DNA of 64,000 nt, taken from NCBI GenBank assembly GCA_963717255.1, contig CAVQVT010000009.1, positions 1 through 64,000 of the forward strand. Reading direction: 5' to 3'. Under the pieces are notes generated by a model. The model had not been told where the DNA came from. It was given only the letters and a program-made list of their open reading frames with translations, and ran no database searches. Source of the stretch: CAIYQJ01 sp963717255 (lineage in GTDB: Bacteria > Chloroflexota > Limnocylindria > Limnocylindrales > CSP1-4). The position numbers and the translations under genes are program-made. Below, in pieces: positions 19,894 to 27,858 of the stretch; the stretch's first letter is position 1, and each line of letters opens with the position of its first letter.

Positions 19894-20056
19894 CCGTCGG
19901 GAGCGGGAAACCCCCCTGCGGAGGCCCGCCCGGACCGACAGCGCGGGCGGAGGAGGCCGCCCGTCGTGCCGGCTACTCACCGTACGGGCGCGAGGCCTGC
20001 GCGGATGTGGCCGACGGCGTGCGCGCCGGGGTCGGGGCCTGGGCCGGGAGGGGGTT

Positions 20057-20131
20057 TGGTAGCGGAGGGCGGATTTGAACCACCGACCAAGGGCTTATGA
20101 GTCCCCTGCTCTACCACTGAGCTACTCCGCC
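20057..20131 (-). tRNA. tRNA-Met (anticodon CAT)
   Basis: A 75-base cloverleaf on the minus strand with encoded CCA. The acceptor stem GGCGGAG pairs with CTCCGCT (one terminal G-U). The D arm is GCTC/GAGC. The anticodon loop is CTCATAA and the T arm is GGTGG-TTCAAAT-CCGCC. The anticodon stem GGGGA/GCCCT leaves A31 opposite G39, an unusual mismatch where T39 is normal. It lacks the three G-C pairs of initiators, so it is probably an elongator. A CAT anticodon could also be Ile2 after lysidine modification. Confidence 0.9.
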
Positions 20132-20292
20132 ACGAGCGAACGGTCCGCTTGGTGCGTGGACTCAGCCTGTGACTGCTCCGCACCGTCGCGTTGGACTTGT
20201 GCACTCGGCTAGCACACGGATAGCTGACGCAGCGTGGTAGCCCTACACCAGCGGTAGCCGAGGCAACTCCGATGGCACAAGTCCGACGGAAT
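20132..20292. other. intergenic stretch after tRNA-Met
   Basis: No gene or clear signal is seen here. GC content is lower than in the neighbours. It lies on the 5' side of the tRNA, not the 3' side where integrases normally act. Confidence 0.4.
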
Positions 20293-20495
20293 GATACCGA
20301 AGTCGGCGACCTCGGCAGGAACGTGCGGTGACGTGGTTCCGCGAACTCGAGCCCCCGTACCAGATGGACCACGCCTTCTGCGACCCGAAGACCAGGAAGG
20401 CCGTGTGGCCCTGCGACATCGACGCATATCCGGCCGAGACGCTCAAGCTCAGCGATCACGCCCCGCTGACCCGGGAGTTCGAGCCTAAGGCATGA
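20293..20495 (+). pseudogene. 3' remnant of an endonuclease/exonuclease/phosphatase-family gene
   Basis: The translated stretch contains WFRELEPPYQMDHAFCDP, then CDIDAYPAETLKLSDHAPLT and a stop. The DHxFC and LSDHAPL elements resemble the last two conserved motifs (catalytic Asp and His) of EEP-family phosphodiesterases. Everything upstream of these motifs, including the N-terminal Glu and His motifs, is absent, and an in-frame stop precedes the piece at 20292. It has no start codon with a ribosome binding site. I read it as the tail of a gene truncated when the island formed. Confidence 0.5.
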
Positions 20496-20619
20496 ACGAC
20501 GGGGTTCTGGAGCTTGAGGACGGTCACATTGCCGACGACTGGGTGTCAACGGCCGCTGATGATCCGCGGGTGATCCTGCCCGTCTAGCGTCCGTTCACCG
20601 CCCGGCACCGCAGCCTCGG

Positions 20620-20826
20620 GACGCTCCCGCCCCACAGGGGCAGAGGCGGGCCAGCGCGACGGCCGCAAGAAGCGTGCGCCCGTCCGCGACGACATCCGGC
20701 CCTGTCGGGACCGGCCTCGTGGGGCCAGCATCAGCCGTGAGCGGGAGGCTTGGACGCGCGACCCACGTCACGGCCGCCGGGACCGCGCCGAGCCACTGGC
20801 GAGAGCGACCCGCTGGGCGGGGCGTC
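20620..20826 (+). repeat. island leader element, copy A
   Basis: First copy of an element repeated ahead of orphan genes. It opens with a hairpin (ctcccgcc ... ggcggg). A ~140-base core (20673-20813) is about 93% alike to copy B by eye. Fixed blocks shared by copies A, B and D are cgtccgcgacgac, gagcgggaggcttggacgcg and cgagccactggcgaga. The core can fold as an outer GCGGG/CCCGC stem enclosing GGCTTGG/CCGAGCC. It ends 13 bases before the start of the lipoprotein gene. It is probably a leader RNA or a duplicated promoter region. Confidence 0.65.
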
Positions 20827-21615
20827 ATGAGTCGGCGACGTCCCGTCGGGGGATGCGTCATGACCAGGCACTCGCTCCCCTGGGGGTTCGCCATCGGGCT
20901 CGCGGTCGTCGTCCTCGCGGGCGGCTGCGGCCCGGGCGCATCGCTGCAGGCCACCCCGCACGCGACGGTCGCCCGCACCGAGGTCCCGCCTGCGCCGGCG
21001 GCGACGATGACGACCTCCGCGGGCGGATCGCTCCCGACCGCCCCGCCCGAGCCGACGCCGACGGCGACGTGGCCGGACGGCCCCGGTGTCGGGGAGTCGG
21101 TCGAGGCCGTGGAGCTCGTCGACCCGGTCGGTGACGCCGGCTGGATGGACGTGACGGATGGGTCGCCGGTGACGGCGCCGCCGGGCCTCGCCCCGGCGCT
21201 CGACGTCAGCGGCGTCGTGGCATGGATCGCGAACGGCAGCCTGTCCGCCGAGGTGACGGTCGAGGGCGCGCCACCGCCCGTCTCGAGGATCCCGGCGAGC
21301 ATCCGGCTCTACGTGAAGCACGGCGAGTGGTGGTACGAGACGCCGATCGTCTGCGATGCGGGATGTCGGCGGTGGGGAACGTTCTTCCCCGTGCCGCCCT
21401 TCGCGTTCCTCGTCCGGTGGCTGCCGACCCGGTGGATCGTGCGCTTCACGATCCGGCTCGCCGAGCTCGATGGGGCCGACCCGGCCCCGAGCGAGTACGG
21501 GGTGGGGGTGGAGGCGCAGGCCTACCCCGCCGGGTTCTCCGGCGCTGCGTCGATCGACCAGGCTCCCGACGGCTTCATGCACGGCCCCCTCCTCGTCGTC
21601 ACGGACACGCCCTGA
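20827..21615 (+). CDS. putative lipoprotein, unknown function
   Basis: A 262-residue exported protein. A signal peptide with a lipobox (VVLAGGC) ends about residue 32 from the first ATG. A second ATG 33 bases downstream (MTRHSLPWGF) is the likelier start for a lipoprotein signal. After a Thr/Ala/Pro-rich spacer (residues 40-85) comes a beta-rich domain with IRLYVKHGEWWYETPIVC, a CDAGC pair, and a Trp-rich stretch (FLVRWLPTRWIVRFTIRL). I recognise no family. The whole leader element precedes it. It is an orphan within the island and the frame is intact. Confidence 0.65.
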   Translation: MSRRRPVGGCVMTRHSLPWGFAIGLAVVVLAGGCGPGASLQATPHATVARTEVPPAPAATMTTSAGGSLPTAPPEPTPTATWPDGPGVGESVEAVELVDPVGDAGWMDVTDGSPVTAPPGLAPALDVSGVVAWIANGSLSAEVTVEGAPPPVSRIPASIRLYVKHGEWWYETPIVCDAGCRRWGTFFPVPPFAFLVRWLPTRWIVRFTIRLAELDGADPAPSEYGVGVEAQAYPAGFSGAASIDQAPDGFMHGPLLVVTDTP

Positions 21616-21659
21616 CCGTCGGCGACCGGGCAGAGACCCACCATCGTCCCCACCGGGCG

Positions 21660-21883
21660 TCCGGGGGCCTCCCGCCGGGGCATGGCGGCCAGCTCCGCGA
21701 GGGCCGTCAGGGGCGTGCGCCCGTCCGCGACGACATCCGGCCCTGTCGGGACCGGCCTCGTGGGGCCAGCATCGGCCCTGAGCGGGAGGCTTGGACGCGC
21801 GGCCCATATCCGTGCCGCCGGGACCGCGCCGAGCCACTGGCGAGACCGACCCGCGACTGGGACGTCCCAGAAGGGTCGACGCC
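21660..21883 (+). repeat. island leader element, copy B
   Basis: Second copy, with core at 21714-21854 nearly identical to copy A. It includes a hairpin-forming ccggccctgtcgggaccgg segment. The GGCTTGG/CCGAGCC stem extends into CGCGG/CCGCG pairing plus CCC/GGG with one bulged A. After the core is gggacgtccc, then AAGGG before the ATG of the next gene. Confidence 0.65.
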
Positions 21884-22435
21884 ATGCGCGACGATCTCGC
21901 CGTTCAGCCACCTCGCACGAGGAGCTCGGCTGGAAGAACTGCCGTGATCGCCGCGGGGTTCCTGGTGGTGGCGGTCATCGCAGCCACCATCTCGGGCGAT
22001 ATGAGACCTGCCACACAGATGGAGGCCATGCTCCCGGGCCTCATCACCGGACTGGCAGCATGGGTGGCCATCATCCTGTTCATCGTCGCGATCATCCAGG
22101 CGATTCGCAATAGGGGGGCCGGGTACGCCTCGGTCCCCCCGCCGGCGGTCGCCCTGGCTGACTCACCCGCAGCCGTCCTCGGCGTCTGGCGCGTCGTCGG
22201 GAGCGAGATCGACAATGTCGTCTCCGGCGACGAGGTGGCTCTTGGGATCGACGGAGCCGAGCTCGTGATCACGAAGGCCGCCTCCGGCGAGGCCGACCGG
22301 CGTCAGCTCGACGTGCTCGCTGCGATCGGGCGGCTCGACGGCCGCACGGAGGTCACGGTCGGGCGACACGTGCTCCTGGACCTGGACCCCGTCGCCGGAT
22401 CGACGGACCGGCTCGCCGGGGTGCTCAACGAGTGA
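21884..22435 (+). CDS. small membrane protein, unknown function
   Basis: A 183-residue protein with a short basic N-terminus and two transmembrane helices (about residues 17-35 and 48-72: AVIAAGFLVVAVIAATI, ITGLAAWVAIILFIVAIIQA). A cytoplasmic or external domain of about 100 residues (VLGVWRVVGSEIDNVVSGDE) looks like a compact alpha/beta fold. No known family is recognised. The ATG was chosen because an AAGGG lies 9 bases upstream and directly follows leader element B. No partner gene suggests a role. Confidence 0.6.
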   Translation: MRDDLAVQPPRTRSSAGRTAVIAAGFLVVAVIAATISGDMRPATQMEAMLPGLITGLAAWVAIILFIVAIIQAIRNRGAGYASVPPPAVALADSPAAVLGVWRVVGSEIDNVVSGDEVALGIDGAELVITKAASGEADRRQLDVLAAIGRLDGRTEVTVGRHVLLDLDPVAGSTDRLAGVLNE

Positions 22436-22750
22436 GTGGAGGACGGCACGGGCGGTCCACGCCCTGCGTGACGAGGTCGCCGCTCCCCGTCTCCCTGTCG
22501 GCGGGACGATCCCGCCGCCTCAGAGGGGCAGAGGCGGCCAGCTCGACCGGGGGCGGCCGAGGTGTCACGTGGCCCTTGTCACCCATGCGGATCGGGCAGA
22601 CGGTTCTCACGGTGGGCGGCAGCGATCCGTGGCCGTCGGCGGATGCGCGACCGCCCTCGCGAAGCACAAATCTGCCCGGTCCAGCGTCGGGCGGGCGATG
22701 TCGTTGGGCTGGCGTCGGATGATGGATCCCGTCCGTCCGGGGGTGTCCCG
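22436..22750 (+). repeat. intergenic stretch with partial leader element (copy C)
   Basis: This 315-base gap has no convincing gene. Bases 22505-22548 match the first hairpin block of copy A (cccgcc...aggggcagaggcggcca). The rest of the element, including the ggcttggacgcg core, is missing. It looks like a decayed or rearranged copy ahead of the zinc-ribbon gene. Confidence 0.45.
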
Positions 22751-24076
22751 ATGAGCGCTCGGTTGTGCCCGCAGTGCGGTGTTCCCGTGTCTGAGGGCGC
22801 GCGGTTCTGCGCCTCGTGCGGGGTGGAGCTCGAAGCGGGGGCGGAGTCGGCCGCCACGGTCCTTCCGGCCGATCAGAGGCCGACGCCACCGCAGCCGCCG
22901 CCGCCCCGGCCACCCGTGCAGTCATCGCCGCTCGAGTCACCGTCACCGGGGCCTGCCGCACCGTCGGGCCAGCAGGTCCCGTCGACGGCAGTGCCCCGAC
23001 GGCGCCGGAGGCGTGGCTGCCTCCTCGTGGGGCTCCTTGTCCTGCTCGTGATCGTCGTGGGCGGTGGCGCCCTGCTCGTCTCTGCGGGCGCTCTCGAGTA
23101 CGTCAAGCCCGTCGAGAGCGTGACGTTCGACACGCTCGACCGGTACGCCACCGGGCGGCTCGTCACTCTCACCGGCGGCCTGTTCCTCTCGGAGCCCTTC
23201 ACCTGCTACAACGACGGGAAGGACTGCGGCGCCGAGCTCGTCGACGTCGCAGATGCGACCGTGGGGCCGGGTCACCCGCGCACGATCTTCGTCTACTTCG
23301 ACCCCGCGTTTCTCGAGCCCGGCCCCCGGGTGCACGTGACGAGCGGAGGTCTCGCCGGGACCGGCACCTTCGTGCACGTGACCGGCCGCGTCTGCCGCAC
23401 GCGGGCCGAGCCGCCCGAGGCGTGCCTGAGGGTCGAGCAGGTCGAGTCGGCCAGCGGAACCCTGACCGCAGCCTCCCCGCGGACATCGACGCCGGCGCCC
23501 GCCCCGACCCCCCACAGGACCCAGTCTTCGCAGCCCACGGAAACGGCCGAACCGACGCCGACGCCCGAGCCCACGCCGACGCCGACACCATCCTTCACTG
23601 CTGAGGAACTCGCGGCAGCCTGCGAGGGGACACCCATCCCCCGGGCAGCCAAGTACGCCGGGACCGTCCACCCGCTCGTTGTCGTCAATGCGTCCGATGT
23701 CAGGCTCGGCCTCGGCCTCACTGAGCGGTACACCATCAACCGCAAGTGGTTGGACGACCTCTGGCCCGGTCCCATCCAGCTCGTCGTCTGTGTCGACGAC
23801 GAGCGGGAGGTGAGGGTCGGCTCGTGCGGCACGTACACGAGCGGCGACAAGCGGGGTGAGGTCATCCGGTACAAGTACACCCAGAAGGTCCGTGTGGTCG
23901 TCGCTCGGACCGGCAAGGACACCGGCTACAAGACATTCATCGGCAGCACGTCGGCGTGTGGCTTCCTCATGATGATCGGGAGCGGCCCGCCGCCCTGGAA
24001 GACGTACGGCGACGAGGTGAGCGACGCCAAGATCGACGCGTACGCCGCGTCGGTCTCCAAGAAGAAGGTGAAGTAG
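22751..24076 (+). CDS. zinc-ribbon membrane-anchored protein with novel C-terminal domain
   Basis: A 441-residue protein. An N-terminal zinc ribbon (CPQCG...CASCG, residues 6-26) precedes a Pro-rich linker, a basic RRRRRRG stop-transfer segment and one transmembrane helix (about 86-110). The extracytoplasmic part starts with an OB-like beta domain (TFDTLDRYATGRLVTLTGGL) holding two Cys pairs. A Thr/Pro repeat linker (PTPTPEPTPTPTP) leads to a ~155-residue C-terminal domain (ACEGTPIPRAAKYAGTVHPL ... VRVGSCGTYTSGDK ... VSKKKVK). The same domain ends the lipoprotein at 26.4 kb. Function unknown; the frame is intact. Confidence 0.7.
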   Translation: MSARLCPQCGVPVSEGARFCASCGVELEAGAESAATVLPADQRPTPPQPPPPRPPVQSSPLESPSPGPAAPSGQQVPSTAVPRRRRRRGCLLVGLLVLLVIVVGGGALLVSAGALEYVKPVESVTFDTLDRYATGRLVTLTGGLFLSEPFTCYNDGKDCGAELVDVADATVGPGHPRTIFVYFDPAFLEPGPRVHVTSGGLAGTGTFVHVTGRVCRTRAEPPEACLRVEQVESASGTLTAASPRTSTPAPAPTPHRTQSSQPTETAEPTPTPEPTPTPTPSFTAEELAAACEGTPIPRAAKYAGTVHPLVVVNASDVRLGLGLTERYTINRKWLDDLWPGPIQLVVCVDDEREVRVGSCGTYTSGDKRGEVIRYKYTQKVRVVVARTGKDTGYKTFIGSTSACGFLMMIGSGPPPWKTYGDEVSDAKIDAYAASVSKKKVK

Positions 24077-24180
24077 GCGACCCACGGTGCGAGGAGGTCG
24101 CCATCGACGTGTGGGGCAACGTGCGAGGCGCCGACGGACTCTTCATGCCGACAGCGGTGGCGCCGCTGGCCAAGTCCCAG

Positions 24181-24217
24181 CCGCTGCCGACGGCGCCCCA
24201 GCCGTCGCCGGCAGCGG
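24181..24217 (+). terminator. long hairpin between the zinc-ribbon gene and the propeller lipoprotein
   Basis: Stem ccgctgccg/cggcagcgg (9 bp) with an inner acggc/gccgt (5 bp), closing on gcccca; three bases are unpaired on the 3' side. It lies about 105 bases past the stop. It has no T-run. Confidence 0.4.
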
Positions 24218-24274
24218 TTCCTGGCGTCGGCGGGGGCGTCGGGCTATCTCCTCCGGCGAAAGGAAAGGGGCGCG

Positions 24275-25738
24275 ATGATGTCGAAGAGCAAGCTGGCCAC
24301 CATGATGGTCAGCCTCGCTCTGGTTCTGTCTGCTTGCGGTGGCGGGAGTTCGCAGGCTCCGGGCGCGCCTGCGAGTTCGACGCCATCCGAGACGAGCGGA
24401 CCCCCCGTCGAGACCGGGAGTCCAGACACAGAAGCGAGCGGGCCGGTCGAAGGCGTCGAACCCGGAGCGTCGTCAGAGGCCGTGACTGGCGAGCCGTGTG
24501 GCCCGGATGCGGCCTGGGTTGGACTGTTCGGTGACGGGATCGCCTGTATCGACTCGACCGGCTGGAAGACCTACAACGAAACCAACTCGACGATCAAGAG
24601 CGGCCAGATCCACGAGGTCGCCGTCTGTGACGGAACGACCTGGTTCGCCACCAGTGGCGGTCTCGCAACGGCCGACAAGGACGGCTGGGCAAGCCCTGAG
24701 GCGACCGGGCGCATCAGCCCTGATGCTGTCGCGTGCGATCCCACCGGCGGCATCTGGGTGGGTGGCTACGACCTTGTTGCGCATTTCGACGGCGCGGATC
24801 TCCAGACATACGAGACGTCCAACCTGGGCAGCGGCGAGTTCGCCAATACGGTGAACGATGTCGCGGTGGCGCCCGATGGCACGGCTTGGTTCACCACCCC
24901 CAGCGGCGTGGCTTCCTACGACGGCGAGACCTGGCGGCATTGGGAGAAGGGCGATGGGTTCAAGGAGGAGATGTTCCCCGAGAAGGTCGCCGTCGATTCG
25001 AAGGGACGACCGTGGGTTTCGCTGGCCACCTGGGGTGTGATCACTCTTGTCGGCGATGCCTGGAAGCAGTACAGGCAGGACAACCTCTTCCAGACGAAGG
25101 CGGTCGCGGTCGCGCCTGATGGCAAGATCTGGGCCGGGACCTATTCCAATGGCGTCTCGTCCTTCGACGGCAAGACCTGGAAGACCTACACGAGAGGCCC
25201 CAAGACCCTGCCCAGTGCCAATGTCAAGAGCTTGACGGTCGACAAGACGGGGCGCGTCTGGGTCGGCACCGATTGGGGTCTCGCCGTCCTTGATGGAAGC
25301 AAGTGGCAGGTCTATCACATGAGCGATTTGCCACTGCTCGACGACGAGATCTTCTGCCTGGCGGTCGAAGGAGCCGGACCCAAGTTGCCAGCGAAGCAGC
25401 CGAAGCCGCCGGGCACCCTCACTGGGCGCATCGTGACGAACGGCGACCCGATCACCGGCCGTAGCGTGCAGGCTTGCGCGCAGTTCGTCGGCTCTTCCTT
25501 TGTCGGCGACACGCCGTGCGAGGACCAGGCATTCTTCCGCACCGTCAAGACCGGGAGCGACGGAACATTCACGTTCACCGACCTGCCGGTCGGCAAGTAC
25601 GCGCTCACTTTCCAGAACACGGACGGCAACTGGATGCGCCTGACCGATGGATACAACGTCGGCGACAAGGAATTGACGGTCACAGAGAACGGGACGACTG
25701 ACCTCGGCGATCTCGATATCGCCGAACTCAGCGGATGA
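24275..25738 (+). CDS. beta-propeller lipoprotein with carboxypeptidase-like regulatory domain
   Basis: A 487-residue surface lipoprotein. Signal peptide with lipobox LVLSAC (Cys about residue 21), then a Ser/Pro/Glu-rich spacer. At least six propeller blades follow, each containing 'VAVxxDGxxWxxT..GxxxxDG.xW..Y' (VAVCDGTTWFATSGG; VAVAPDGTAWFTTPSG; VAVAPDGKIWAGTYSNG; LTVDKTGRVWVGTDWG), like Reg_prop repeats. The C-terminus (about 375-487) is a TGRIVTNGDPITG beta-sandwich. It is visibly less GC-rich than all neighbours, a sign of transfer. AGGAAAGG precedes the double ATG. Probably a binding or sensing surface protein; ligand unknown. Confidence 0.75.
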   Translation: MMSKSKLATMMVSLALVLSACGGGSSQAPGAPASSTPSETSGPPVETGSPDTEASGPVEGVEPGASSEAVTGEPCGPDAAWVGLFGDGIACIDSTGWKTYNETNSTIKSGQIHEVAVCDGTTWFATSGGLATADKDGWASPEATGRISPDAVACDPTGGIWVGGYDLVAHFDGADLQTYETSNLGSGEFANTVNDVAVAPDGTAWFTTPSGVASYDGETWRHWEKGDGFKEEMFPEKVAVDSKGRPWVSLATWGVITLVGDAWKQYRQDNLFQTKAVAVAPDGKIWAGTYSNGVSSFDGKTWKTYTRGPKTLPSANVKSLTVDKTGRVWVGTDWGLAVLDGSKWQVYHMSDLPLLDDEIFCLAVEGAGPKLPAKQPKPPGTLTGRIVTNGDPITGRSVQACAQFVGSSFVGDTPCEDQAFFRTVKTGSDGTFTFTDLPVGKYALTFQNTDGNWMRLTDGYNVGDKELTVTENGTTDLGDLDIAELSG

Positions 25739-26164
25739 GCCTCGCCCGCCTGAACAGACGCCTCCGCTATGCGTTCATCTCGGACGCCGAGGAGGACGGC
25801 CCGCGACGCCTCGGTCGCGGGGCTCACTGGTCGGGGAGCCCGGCCCGTGCGGACCCGGCCTCGAGCGTGTGCGTTAGGCTCCGCGACTCGGACGGGAGGA
25901 CCCAGCCCCGACGGGCGCCCGACGGTTCCGATACGCACCATCGCGGACTTCCACGCGCGCCATCCGCGGTCCTAGCCTGCAGGTGAGATTCGGGGCCTGG
26001 TCCCCACCGTCCTCGGTCTCCCGCATCGTGATGGGCACAGAAGCGATGCGAAAGAGCCGGCGCCCGGCGCACCCCCCGCGCAGGGCGCCGGTCCACGTCG
26101 GGTCATCCGCAGGCGATCGACCCCGCGCAGCCGCGTCTCGCACCCCCGCTGTGGGCCGCGCAAC
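25739..26164. other. intergenic stretch without a supported gene
   Basis: An 83-codon frame overlaps the preceding stop (ATGA) but has no ribosome binding site and no family character, so I do not call it. Minus-strand frames here are Arg/Gly/Pro-rich shadows. No terminator or promoter is evident. Confidence 0.4.
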
Positions 26165-26371
26165 GACCGCGGCCGAATTCGCAGGCGCCCTCGTCCAGCG
26201 TGGGTGCCCGTCCGTCCGCGACGACCTCCGGCTCTGGTGCTCCAACCGAAGCGGGACCACGCTCGGCCCAGAGCGGGAGGCTTGGACGCGTGGCCCTAAC
26301 CCCGGCCGCCGGGGCCGCACCGAGCCACTGGCGAGACCGACCCGCGAGGCGTCCCAGGAAGGGCAGAGCCG
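26165..26371 (+). repeat. island leader element, copy D
   Basis: More distant copy; the core is at about 26211-26345. The fixed blocks cgtccgcgacgac, gagcgggaggcttggacgcg and cgagccactggcgaga are exact. The central 45 bases have been replaced by unrelated sequence. Inside the stem, C-G in copy B becomes T-G here, compatible with pairing. It ends with gcgtcccaggaagggcag before the ATG, echoing copy B. Confidence 0.6.
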
Positions 26372-27370
26372 ATGCGCAGGATCGCGGCTTGCCTGGTCGT
26401 CGCGGCGTTGATGTCGGGCTGCGCCGCCGCCCCGGGAGCTACGCCGATCATCGTCAGCGTGACTCCGGCCGCGTCCGAGGAGCCGACACTGAGCCCCACA
26501 AGAGAAGCCACTCCCGCTCCGATCCCCCACAAGACCCAGCCGCCGCGGCCCACGCCGACCCTGACGCCGACCTATGTGGCACCGGCGGATCTGCCCAGCT
26601 ACGAGGAGGTCGTGGCGGCCTTTCCTGCCGGGACGCAGACCTGTGCCACTCGGGCCGGGATCTGGGGGCCTTCGCGCGACTACTCGTTGGGGCCCTTCGA
26701 CGGCGAACCGGCCTCGCTCGACGGAGAGTGGCCGCACTTCTGCCCAGGGGCGCGATTCATCGTGACCAAGCGGTTTGTCGATTACTACGGCAGCGAGCTG
26801 CCGGTTGGAACCCTCTTGACCATTGATGCCGACTACAGGTTCGTGCAGATCTCCGGATGGTCGCCGACCCCGACGCTCACGCCGGCGCTTCCCGTCACCG
26901 AGGACGAGCTCCTGGCAGCCTGCGAGGGGAAACCCATTCCCCACGCAGCCAAGTACGGTGGCTCGGTCCACCCGCTCGTCGTGGTGGACGCCTGGGGCGA
27001 GATCGACCCTGACCTTTACGACATCAACGCCAAGTGGGCCGACGATCTCTGGCCCAGCCCCATTCAGCTCGTCCTCTGCGTCGACGACTCCACGACGGTG
27101 AAGGTCGGCTCGTGCGGTACGTACACGCGGAGAAGCGACGGCGCAGCGGGTCAGATCATCCGATATCGGGACAGCGTGAAGGTCCGGGTGGTCGTGGCCG
27201 CCACCGGGAAGGACACTGGGTACAAGACCTTCGCGGGAAGCACCCCGCAATGCCTGGCCAGTGTCTCGCTGCCCGCCTCCGGTCCCCCACCCTGGGAGAT
27301 GTACGGCGACGACGTGAGCAGCGATGCCATCAACGCGTACGCCACGGCGGTCTCGAAGAAGGTGAAGTAG
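26372..27370 (+). CDS. putative lipoprotein sharing the novel C-terminal domain
   Basis: A 332-residue exported lipoprotein. Short signal peptide with lipobox ALMSGC (Cys about 17), then a Thr/Pro-rich spacer. A middle domain (about 70-165: CATRAGIWGPSRDYSL ... HFCPGARFIVTKRFVDYYG) has one Cys pair. The last ~155 residues (ACEGKPIPHAAKYGGSVHPL ... VKVGSCGTYTRRSDG ... GKDTGYKTFAGST ... SKKVK) are clearly paralogous to the end of the zinc-ribbon protein at 22.8 kb, with four Cys aligned. GGAAGGG precedes the ATG. It has no relation to its neighbours beyond the shared leader and domain. Confidence 0.7.
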   Translation: MRRIAACLVVAALMSGCAAAPGATPIIVSVTPAASEEPTLSPTREATPAPIPHKTQPPRPTPTLTPTYVAPADLPSYEEVVAAFPAGTQTCATRAGIWGPSRDYSLGPFDGEPASLDGEWPHFCPGARFIVTKRFVDYYGSELPVGTLLTIDADYRFVQISGWSPTPTLTPALPVTEDELLAACEGKPIPHAAKYGGSVHPLVVVDAWGEIDPDLYDINAKWADDLWPSPIQLVLCVDDSTTVKVGSCGTYTRRSDGAAGQIIRYRDSVKVRVVVAATGKDTGYKTFAGSTPQCLASVSLPASGPPPWEMYGDDVSSDAINAYATAVSKKVK

Positions 27371-27396
27371 TCCGCTGGGTTGGCGGTGGCCGCAGT

Positions 27397-27693
27397 GATA
27401 GCCGTTGCGGTTCGTCAGGCGGCGATCCGGGGCGCGCTCGCCCTTGGCCGCGCCGGTGAGCTCGGTCACCTCGGCCTCCATCACCGCCTGGGCGAGGACG
27501 CGCACGCCCTCGCGGAGGAAGTCGACGTCGCCGTCGGCGATCGCCTTGCGCACGGTCTCGAGCACGGCCATCCTGTCTTCGGCCATCGCGGCCTCCCTTT
27601 CGTCGTCGGTTGCTAGTCCAACGACGCGAGGATGACGCGGTTGCCGTTTCCGTTCACGGCCGCCCGCTGTTACACCACGTTAGGGGACACGAC
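27397..27693 (-). mobile_element. IS256-family insertion sequence, 5' remnant
   Basis: A minus-strand frame from 27586 encodes MAEDRMAVLETVRKA ... DFLREGVRVLAQAVMEAEV ... TGAAKGER ... NRNGY, the N-terminus of IS256-type (Mutator-like) transposases. It stops after about 63 residues, well before the catalytic DDE domain. Upstream of the start, gttacaccacgttaggggac (27669-27688), continuing to 27693, resembles the terminal inverted repeat of such elements, so one IS end survives. The other end and the remaining ~1 kb were lost at the border with the preceding lipoprotein gene. Confidence 0.75.
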
Positions 27694-27858
27694 CCGCGCG
27701 CCACGAAGACGCCCCGACCGACGGCCCCGCCGCGCTACCATCCGCTTCGGGTGATGCCGCCCCCCGCAGACGGGCGCACCCTGCGCTCCAGGCCGGCCCG
27801 GGCCCAGCACCGGCACCCGGGGTCACGTCGATCGATCCGCCGCCACGAGGGTCACCCG

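Noticed and set aside
20057..20131. tRNA-Met as an attachment site for an integrative element
   Set aside because: Its 3' end faces ftsH rather than the island, no integrase is present and no repeated 3' tRNA fragment was found at the far end.
20620..21883. Cobalamin riboswitch, because of gccactgg and gagaccg fragments
   Set aside because: The conserved GGGAA...GGTG and CCCCGCCACTGT blocks are missing and the order of elements is wrong.
25735..25986. 83-residue frame overlapping the propeller-gene stop
   Set aside because: No ribosome binding site and an Arg/Asp-rich composition without fold-like pattern.
23100..27100. Thr/Pro repeat linkers as tandem DNA repeats
   Set aside because: They are short coding linkers (PTPTPEPTPTP type), not independent repeat elements.
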